Source of the DNA: Bacillota bacterium
GTDB lineage: Bacteria > Bacillota > Clostridia > Christensenellales > Aristaeellaceae
Length of the DNA: 37,281 nucleotides
NCBI GenBank assembly: GCA_023404345.1
Contig: JAEYCB010000026.1
Coordinates: 1-37,281 of the forward strand
Reading direction: 5' to 3'
Under the pieces are notes generated by a model. That model saw only the letters and a program-made list of their open reading frames with translations. It made no database searches and had not been told where the DNA came from. Both the position numbers and the translations under genes were made by a program. Below, piece by piece: positions 31,746-37,281 of the stretch (position 1 is the first letter of the stretch; each line of letters begins with the position of its first letter).

Positions 31746-34168
31746 TTGGAATTTGCGGTGAGCTTGGCAAACGCCTGCTGTATTTTGATGGCGGTATGGG
31801 CACATTGCTGCAGGCCATGGGCCTGTCTGGCGGTGAGAGGCCTGAAACATGGAATTTGAGGTATCCTGACCGTATTTTAGATGTACATAGGAAATACTTG
31901 GATGCCGGCTGCGATATTGTGACCACCAATACCTTTGGTGCTACCACCGCTCATCTGGGCGAGGACGCACCATCCTGTATGCGCGCTGGCGTGCGCATTG
32001 CAAAGGAGGCAGTCTCGCGCGCGGGGCACGGCTATGTGGCTGCGGACATGGGCCCTTCGGGCCGTCTGCTGGCCCCATATGGTGATTTGTCCTTTGAAGA
32101 TGCTGTGCGCCTGTTTCAGGATGCTTTTACAGCTGCCATTGATGAGAAACCAGATCTGCTTCTGATCGAAACCATGACCGATCTGGCAGAGGTCAAGGCC
32201 TGTGTGCTGGGTGCAAAGCAGGCCCTCAAAGCAGCTGGAGTGAAGCTGCCCCTGTTTGTCAGCCTCACTTTTGACGAACGCGGACGACTGCTCACCGGCG
32301 CGGACATTCCTGGTACGGTGGCTATGCTGGAAGGACTTGGCGTGACGGCGGTGGGGCTTAACTGCGGGCATGAACCGTCTGCTTTAATGGAAAACGTGCG
32401 TACCCTTGCTGATTGTTCATCTCTTCCCTTCTTTGTGCAGCCCAACGCAAGTCTGCCGGTGGTGATCGACGGAAAAACAGTGTTTCCTACCTCACCAGAG
32501 GATTTTGCTCATGATATGGTGCCAATGGCACAACTGGGAGCATGGGCACTGGGCGGTTGCTGCGGCACTACCCCGGAACATGTTGCCCAGTTGGTGCATG
32601 CCACACGCGGATGTCCGATTGTTTCACGTGAAACATCACCGCGTTGCGTGATTTCCGGGCGCACACAATCATTGTCGCTGGATGAAGGACCCTTCATCAT
32701 CGGTGAACGCCTTAATCCTACCGGCAAAAAGCGGCTGAAGCAGGCGCTGCGTGAGGGCGATATGGATGCCGTGATGCGCGAGGCCATCGCCCAGACGCAA
32801 GCGGGCGCGCATGCGCTCGATGTAAATGTGGGCCTGCCGGAAATCGACGAGGCAACATGCCTGACTCGCGTGGTGCAAGCCGTACAGAGCGTGTGCGATG
32901 TGCCGCTGCAGCTGGATACTGCGGACTCGCGGGCGCTGGAAGCTGCTATGCGCGTTTATATAGGTCGTCCTCTGATTAATAGCGTATGTGGCAAGCAGGC
33001 TGTGATGGATGCAGTGTTTCCGCTGGTGCGGGAGTATGGCGGTGCACTGGTCGCCCTTACGCTGGATGAAAGCGGCATTCCCGATTCAGTCCAGGGACGG
33101 TTGGAAATAGCAGAGAGAATCGCGCGGGAAGCCGCATACTACGGCATTCGTTCTGATGATCTCCTTTTCGATGCACTTACGCTTACTGTTGCAACGGATG
33201 CGTCCGCCGCTTCGGTGACGTTGGAAACGGTGCGGGAATTACACCGTCGAGGATTTAAGACCGTGCTGGGGGTTAGTAATGTGTCTTTTGGACTGCCTAA
33301 CCGCCCGGTGCTCACGGCGGCGTTCTTGTCCATGGCCCTTCAGGCTGGGTTGGATGGAGCCATTCTAAATCCGCTTGACCCTGTAGTAAGTGCGGCGTTC
33401 TGGGCGGGACGCGCCCTATCGGGCCGTGATAGAGGCCTCGAGGGATATTTGCAAGCCATGCAGACCATGCCGTCTCTGACATCTGCCGCGGCGTCCTCCG
33501 CTGTTTCGAGCCATGCATCCGCCATCTCCGCACAAGACGGTCCAGAAACAGGCGATATACTTTTCCAGGCTATCCGCGGCGGATTGGCTGGAGACGCGAG
33601 GCAGGCAGCGCAGACCCTGTTGGACGGTGGGAGTGAACCACTTTTCCTAATTGAAAAAAGCGTGATGCCCGCCTTGACGGAGGTTGGTGCGCGCTACGAG
33701 CGCGGGGAGCTGTTTTTACCCCAGCTCTTGCAGAGCGCGAATGCTGCTCAGGCTGCCTTTGAGCCCATTCGTGAGCGCCTGCCCGCCCAAGCGAGTCAGG
33801 AAGCGGGACGTGTGGTGCTTGCCACCGTCCAAGGCGACGTACACGATATTGGAAAGAACATCGTCAAGGTGCTCTTACTCAATTACGGCTTTGCCGTCAC
33901 TGATTTGGGCAAGGATGTACCACCCGTGCGAGTGCTTGAGGCTGTAAGGGAGTCAGGTGCGCGGCTGGTGGGTTTGAGTGCGCTGATGACCACAACCGTT
34001 CCCGCTATGCGCGAAACCATCGCGCTGCTGAAAAAAGAGGCCCCGGGCGTGCCAGTTGTGGTGGGAGGCGCTGTGCTAACCCAGGCATATGCGGATCAGA
34101 TCGGCGCGGATTACTATGCATCCGACGCCATGGCGACCGTGCGTGTGGCGCAGCGGGTACTTGGCTGA
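31742..34168 (+). CDS. metH: Cobalamin-dependent methionine synthase, without reactivation domain
   Basis: MetH of 808 residues, against about 1230 in E. coli. The homocysteine module comes first with Zn ligands in GLNCGH and GGCCGT (about residues 207 and 274), then the methyl-THF pterin-binding barrel (from FIIGERLNPTGKKRLKQAL, about 315-570), a B12 cap helix bundle (about 600-680) and the B12 Rossmann domain with DVHDIGKN, whose His near 701 ligates cobalt. The reactivation domain is missing, and a separate gene just upstream supplies it. A Ser/Ala-rich linker lies at about 580-600. No cobalamin or SAM riboswitch is seen upstream. Confidence 0.95.
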   Translation: MIGICGELGKRLLYFDGGMGTLLQAMGLSGGERPETWNLRYPDRILDVHRKYLDAGCDIVTTNTFGATTAHLGEDAPSCMRAGVRIAKEAVSRAGHGYVAADMGPSGRLLAPYGDLSFEDAVRLFQDAFTAAIDEKPDLLLIETMTDLAEVKACVLGAKQALKAAGVKLPLFVSLTFDERGRLLTGADIPGTVAMLEGLGVTAVGLNCGHEPSALMENVRTLADCSSLPFFVQPNASLPVVIDGKTVFPTSPEDFAHDMVPMAQLGAWALGGCCGTTPEHVAQLVHATRGCPIVSRETSPRCVISGRTQSLSLDEGPFIIGERLNPTGKKRLKQALREGDMDAVMREAIAQTQAGAHALDVNVGLPEIDEATCLTRVVQAVQSVCDVPLQLDTADSRALEAAMRVYIGRPLINSVCGKQAVMDAVFPLVREYGGALVALTLDESGIPDSVQGRLEIAERIAREAAYYGIRSDDLLFDALTLTVATDASAASVTLETVRELHRRGFKTVLGVSNVSFGLPNRPVLTAAFLSMALQAGLDGAILNPLDPVVSAAFWAGRALSGRDRGLEGYLQAMQTMPSLTSAAASSAVSSHASAISAQDGPETGDILFQAIRGGLAGDARQAAQTLLDGGSEPLFLIEKSVMPALTEVGARYERGELFLPQLLQSANAAQAAFEPIRERLPAQASQEAGRVVLATVQGDVHDIGKNIVKVLLLNYGFAVTDLGKDVPPVRVLEAVRESGARLVGLSALMTTTVPAMRETIALLKKEAPGVPVVVGGAVLTQAYADQIGADYYASDAMATVRVAQRVLG

Positions 34169-34201
34169 AGAAGTCGTAGCAACAAAAAGGAGAGATACAA
34201 T

Positions 34202-34648
34202 ATGCAGCGGGAACACAAGGATGTAACCAGCGTATGGCAAGTAGTCAAATTTACGCTGTTTTCCATCAGCGCCGGACTGATTCAGATTGCCGCTTTCACC
34301 CTAATGGAAACGGTATTCCATCTGCCTTACTGGCCCAGCTATCTTACGGCCCTGGTGCTAAGCGTACTGTGGAACTTCACCTTCAACCGGCGCTACACTT
34401 TCCGAAGCGATGCGAGCATAGCGCGCAGTATGTTGTTGGTAGCACTATTCTATGCTGTATTTACACCGGCTTCCACCTGGTGGGGACATGTATTGACCAC
34501 TGCTGGCTGGAATGACTTTCTGGTGTTGGCGGGTACGATGGCCATCAACTTCGTGACGGAATTTCTCTATCAGCGTTACGTCGTCTATCGCAACCGCATC
34601 GATACCAACGATGTTGCGCGCCGGGCCAATAAAAAGGCGGAGGGCTGA
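34202..34648 (+). CDS. GtrA-like membrane protein (second copy)
   Basis: A 148-residue protein with four membrane segments of the GtrA family: VKFTLFSISAGLIQIAAF at the first span and LWNFTFNRRYTFRSD in the middle loop, then a second NF..EF.YQRYVVYR motif near the end. AAGGAG precedes the ATG. It resembles the GtrA-like gene at 22737-23177 in layout but not closely in sequence. It follows metH by 33 nt and precedes the flippase-like gene by 3 nt. Probably it aids translocation of a polyprenyl-linked sugar. Confidence 0.85.
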   Translation: MQREHKDVTSVWQVVKFTLFSISAGLIQIAAFTLMETVFHLPYWPSYLTALVLSVLWNFTFNRRYTFRSDASIARSMLLVALFYAVFTPASTWWGHVLTTAGWNDFLVLAGTMAINFVTEFLYQRYVVYRNRIDTNDVARRANKKAEG

Positions 34649-34651
34649 GCT

Positions 34652-35617
34652 GTGGCGCGTACAAAGCGGAAGTTTGATTGGAAGCACATGCTCTCGACGG
34701 TGCTCTTTGTAGTGCTGGTAGCACTGCTTGCATGGTACGTGTATGAAAACCGCGCAGATATGGCCCGACTGCTTGCACTAAGCACGCGGGATGTGGCCTT
34801 GATGCTGGCGCTTGCATTGGCCGGTTGCGTGATGAACTGCGTCTATCACCGGCTGATTCTTTCCACTTATCGCATTCCTCTTGACCCGATAGACTGGATG
34901 GGCGTCACTTTTGTAGCCAATGCAATGGCCTATGTGCTGCCCATGCGAGCGGATCTGCTGTTCAGCGCCGCCTACTACAAGCGCACTAAAGGGTTGGCCT
35001 ATGTCAAAAGCGTGAGCATGGCAGCTGGTAACATCGTCTTTGGAGTGGTGTTTGCACTGGCGCAAATGTTTGCCGCCCTGCTTTTGACGGGCCTGCTGGA
35101 TGGCAGATGGTCTGGTGTGCTATGGCTCCTGTGGGCGGCGGGCACGCTGGCAGTGGCCGCATTCATTGCTTTTTCGTTGCTGGTACAGGGGCGCGGTGCG
35201 CGCATACTTGACCGGGTGAAGTTATTGGGCGATGTGGTACGAGGCTTTAATGCTCTGTTGAAAAACCGGTGGCTGTTGTGGCGGCTGCTGGCCTGCCTGA
35301 TTGTGAACAATGCAGTGCAGCTGTGCTTGTATATGGTTTGCTTTAGAGCCATCGGGCTGCCTGTTACGGTGTACCAGGCATTGTTTTATAACAGCGTCAG
35401 CTGGATTGCCACGGTGGTGTCTATTGTGCCGGGCAATATAGGCATCAAGGAAGCGGTCATGGGGGTGGCTACGAGCCTAACGGGTGCGCTGTTTCAAAAT
35501 GGAGTAGCCGTGTCGCTATTACAGCGGGTAGCAGTAATGATCGTATACATTGTTATGGGCGCGGTGTTTGCCTGGCCGGTGTGCCGTCGTTGGAATGCCG
35601 CACGTCGTGAAAATTGA
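34652..35617 (+). CDS. Flippase-like / lysylphosphatidylglycerol synthase transmembrane-region protein
   Basis: A 321-residue polytopic protein with about 8 spans of the LPG_synthase_TM (UPF0104, AglD C-terminal) family. Family signs are FVANAMAYVLPMRADLLFSA, abbreviated here, and the C-terminal SIVPGNIGIKEAVMG, which corresponds to the ...PGGLGVREA... motif. No aminoacyl-transferase domain is attached, so it does not make lysyl-PG; stand-alone members are found with surface-glycan genes. The start is GTG at 34652 behind GGAGGG. It is the last gene before a bidirectional terminator. Confidence 0.85.
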   Translation: MARTKRKFDWKHMLSTVLFVVLVALLAWYVYENRADMARLLALSTRDVALMLALALAGCVMNCVYHRLILSTYRIPLDPIDWMGVTFVANAMAYVLPMRADLLFSAAYYKRTKGLAYVKSVSMAAGNIVFGVVFALAQMFAALLLTGLLDGRWSGVLWLLWAAGTLAVAAFIAFSLLVQGRGARILDRVKLLGDVVRGFNALLKNRWLLWRLLACLIVNNAVQLCLYMVCFRAIGLPVTVYQALFYNSVSWIATVVSIVPGNIGIKEAVMGVATSLTGALFQNGVAVSLLQRVAVMIVYIVMGAVFAWPVCRRWNAARREN

Positions 35618-35636
35618 AGCACAGGCATCGAAAAGA

Positions 35637-35676
35637 AAAGCGGGAGCCGTCCAATCATATGGACGGCTCCCGCTTT
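35637..35676. terminator. Bidirectional terminator
   Basis: A 16-bp perfect stem (35637-35652 with 35661-35676) around AATCATAT. It is rimmed by AAA/TTT, with TTTGTTG following on plus and TTTCTTTTC on minus, and closes both the plus-strand flippase gene and the minus-strand glyoxalase-like gene. Confidence 0.9.
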
Positions 35677-35689
35677 GTTGCAAGTGTGT

Positions 35690-36052
35690 TTATTTGTGGG
35701 CCGGAACAATTTCCAGCCAGTATCCATCAGGGTCTTTGATAAAGTAGATCCCCATGGCAGGATTCTCATAGCAGATGCATCCCATTTTTTCATGCAGAGC
35801 GTGCGCAGCTTCCATATCGTCAGTGCGGAAGGCCAGGTGGAATTCCTCATCGCCCAGGTTGTAGGGCGTGGTGCGGTCTTTCAGCCAGGTCAGCTCCAGT
35901 TGAAAGGTTTCGGTGTCGTCTGCCAGATAAACGATAGTAAAATCCGGCTTTTCGTTGCGGCGTACTTCGTGAAGGCCCAGCGCCTCACGGTAGAAAGCCA
36001 GAGAACGGTCCAGGTCGAGGACGTTGTAGTTTTCATGAATCATAGTGAACAT
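35690..36052 (-). CDS. Glyoxalase I-like VOC-family protein
   Basis: A 120-residue vicinal-oxygen-chelate protein, probably lactoylglutathione-lyase-like. Paired beta-alpha-beta-beta-beta modules are seen: HENYNVLDLDRSLAFYREAL, FQLELTW, EEFHLAFRTDDMEAAHALH and IYFIKDPDGYWLEIVP. The metal ligands of glyoxalase I (His, Glu, His, Glu) appear to be kept: His6, Glu in LELT, His in FHLAF, Glu in WLEIV. AAGGAG precedes the ATG. It is cotranscribed behind the metallo-hydrolase (17-nt gap); methylglyoxal detoxification is a reasonable but unproven role. Confidence 0.9.
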   Translation of the reverse strand: MFTMIHENYNVLDLDRSLAFYREALGLHEVRRNEKPDFTIVYLADDTETFQLELTWLKDRTTPYNLGDEEFHLAFRTDDMEAAHALHEKMGCICYENPAMGIYFIKDPDGYWLEIVPAHK

Positions 36053-36069
36053 GTGGTCTTTCTCCTTTA

Positions 36070-36939
36070 CTATTCAATGTCAACAGGAAGGTCGGTGTCG
36101 GCGAAGGGATCATCGCCAGAAGGAATTTGAGGCTCAACGCGCCGCGCGGGAGCGATGGGCAACTCACCGAAATCCTTAGGGGGTTCGATGATGTGGATAT
36201 CCAGCAGCTGATCATTAAAGGTCAGGTTAGCTACCACACCCGGCTTGGTAAGCGCCAGCACTTCGGTATTGGGAGTGCGGGCGCGGCGGGCAAAGTCGAT
36301 GGCGACTTCAGGACGATCCTGCCAGTGCATGGGGATAAATACGCGCGGCTTCATCGTCAGGATAAAATGATTGGCTCCCGCGTCGTACATCAGCCCTTGG
36401 CGAGGGTCCACAGGGAACATGCATACGTCAATCCGCTCGCTTTTAATGGGCTCAATCGCCTCATAATAAGCGGTTTCTGCTGCTTCGATCTCCCGAAGCG
36501 TGCTTTCCTGCCGCCAGTGCCATAGGTTCAGATCCCCTGCATGGAAAATGTTCATGCCGTAGGCCCGAACAAGGTAAGCTACGCCGAGATCGGTACTTTG
36601 AAAAGCTTTGACGCTTACGTCGGGCGACAGTTCTTTTTCCTGCAGCGGGGCCAGACGCTTGCCGCGGGTGCCCACAGGCACATCGCTGGATACAATATAG
36701 GTGATCGGCAGGCCTTCCGACTCCCAGGTATACACAATAGGATCAAGGTGGTCAGGGTGAGCATGGCTGATAAAGACATAAATCTTTTCAAACGCTTTGA
36801 GGAATGAGGGCGTAATCCTGCCAACCTGTGAAAGGGAACGTCCTTCTCCCTCCCAGTAATCAAAGACCAGCAGCGTTCCGCCCACCTGAACAGAAAAGCC
36901 GCTGTGGTAGTGGTAGATGATTTTCAGTTGCCTGTCCAT
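36070..36939 (-). CDS. Metallo-beta-lactamase-fold hydrolase (UlaG-like)
   Basis: A cytoplasmic MBL-fold protein of 289 residues with no signal peptide. Motifs: HYHSGFSVQVGGTLLVFDYW, the metal site SHAHPDHLDP, NIFHAGDLNLWHW and IPMHWQDRP near the end, as in UlaG-like and RomA-type hydrolases. The last 40 residues are acidic and proline-rich (ending DDPFADTDLPVDIE). AGGAGG precedes the ATG. It is followed by the VOC gene; pairing an MBL hydrolase with a glyoxalase-like protein invites a comparison with glyoxalase II/I, but this protein lacks the glyoxalase II THxHxDH form. Substrate unknown. Confidence 0.88.
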   Translation of the reverse strand: MDRQLKIIYHYHSGFSVQVGGTLLVFDYWEGEGRSLSQVGRITPSFLKAFEKIYVFISHAHPDHLDPIVYTWESEGLPITYIVSSDVPVGTRGKRLAPLQEKELSPDVSVKAFQSTDLGVAYLVRAYGMNIFHAGDLNLWHWRQESTLREIEAAETAYYEAIEPIKSERIDVCMFPVDPRQGLMYDAGANHFILTMKPRVFIPMHWQDRPEVAIDFARRARTPNTEVLALTKPGVVANLTFNDQLLDIHIIEPPKDFGELPIAPARRVEPQIPSGDDPFADTDLPVDIE

Positions 36940-37053
36940 AGAAAAAGACGCCTCCTACTAAATGATCGTACTGCAACATACACGCTTCCCCGGCTGTATC
37001 GGGAACGATATATTACAAAATGATGACTCATTCAAAGGCGGCGTCATACAGGC

Positions 37054-37078
37054 AAAAGCCCAAATAATCGGGCTTTTT
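37054..37078. terminator. Stem-loop terminator upstream of the MBL gene
   Basis: AAAAGCCC and GGGCTTTT (37054-37061, 37070-37077) form an 8-bp stem with T or A tracts on both sides. On the minus strand it lies about 25 nt after the predicted start of the promoter at 37107-37135 and 115 nt before the MBL gene, so it may attenuate that transcript; on the plus strand nothing obvious ends here. Confidence 0.6.
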
Positions 37079-37106
37079 GAAATAAGCAGCGCAAAAAGAC
37101 TTTGTA

Positions 37107-37135
37107 AGTATAGCATAGTATGTAATATAAGTCAA
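37107..37135 (-). promoter_or_regulatory. Promoter upstream of the MBL-VOC pair
   Basis: TTGACT (37130-37135) and TATACT (37107-37112) are 17 nt apart on the minus strand in an A/T-rich stretch. It points at the terminator-like hairpin. A second, weaker pair closer to the gene (TTGAAT-17-TATATC, 37011-37039 region) may supply basal transcription. Confidence 0.6.
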
Positions 37136-37204
37136 CGGTTCTTTATAGTAGCGCCACGCCCGTCTCATAAAAATATGATATAGTAAAGGCGGGGGGTGAA
37201 AAGA

Positions 37205-37281
37205 ATGGATGAGATCAGAGCAAGGATAGCTACCATAAGCGATCCCAGGCATGCCAGCTATATAAAACATCAGTTGAGTGA
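37205..37281 (+). CDS. Transposase N-terminus (partial, ISAs1-like)
   Basis: Twenty-five complete codons run off the right edge. GGGGGTG precedes the ATG. The stretch ATISDPRHASYIKHQLS is close to the opening of ISAs1/H-repeat transposases (I.D.R......H.LSDILL), the DDE_Tnp_1-associated domain. No terminal inverted repeat was recognised upstream. Family recall, not a search. Confidence 0.5.
   Translation, partial: MDEIRARIATISDPRHASYIKHQLS

Noticed and set aside
36070..36939. MBL gene as glyoxalase II partner of the VOC protein
   Set aside because: The sequence lacks the glyoxalase II form of the metal motif (THxHxDH) and its C-terminal substrate-binding domain; it fits UlaG-like hydrolases better.

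Overview
This 37.3 kb window looks like a chromosomal segment of a low- to mid-GC anaerobic Firmicute, probably a clostridial gut bacterium. The evidence is WhiA with a Crh-like HPr, RapZ, a CtsR-type operator in front of clpB, AGGAGG ribosome binding sites almost everywhere, and many near-consensus sigma-A promoters. The exact order is not certain; Christensenellales-like is a guess. Both ends run into what look like transposase genes (IS1182-like on the left, ISAs1-like on the right), so the window may be a contig bounded by insertion sequences.

Left part (about 0-18.2 kb), almost all genes on the minus strand. It starts with an exported FMN/FAD reductase whose promoter carries a palindrome that probably binds the TetR regulator encoded next to it. 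A lone large serine recombinase follows. Next come frr and the operon uppS-cdsA-dxr-rseP (undecaprenyl, phospholipid and isoprenoid supply plus a site-2 protease), with a small PASTA-like protein at its head. A MATE transporter is the only plus-strand gene here. Then come murB-rapZ-secreted metallo-hydrolase, dnaN, whiA-crh and a calcineurin-like phosphoesterase.

The 400 bp between dnaN and crh holds no credible gene. It contains TGTGGAAA-type DnaA boxes next to a GC cluster and four TAG triplets, in the order known from bacterial basal unwinding elements. Gene orientation flips from mostly minus to mostly plus within 2.6 kb of this place. I therefore propose it as the chromosomal replication origin or a DnaA-controlled dnaN promoter, with dnaA itself absent from the neighbourhood.

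Right part (18.3-35.6 kb), mostly plus strand. A secreted protein and a GtrB-like polyprenyl-phosphate glycosyltransferase come first, then CtsR-controlled clpB and a divergent GtrA-like protein. A long operon follows: DegT aminotransferase, GNAT/FemAB-like acyltransferase, FdtA-like ketoisomerase, GtrB-like transferase and two tandem paralogous GT-C-like membrane proteins. This fits synthesis of a dTDP-3-acylamino-dideoxyhexose and its transfer to a surface polymer. The same transcript may run on into metF, a separate MetH reactivation protein and a shortened cobalamin-dependent MetH, then a second GtrA and a flippase-like membrane protein. A bidirectional terminator closes this part.

Right end: a minus-strand pair (metallo-hydrolase, then glyoxalase-like protein) and the start of the ISAs1-like transposase. 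Promoters and terminators were read by eye from hexamers, spacing and stem-loops; none is experimentally shown.
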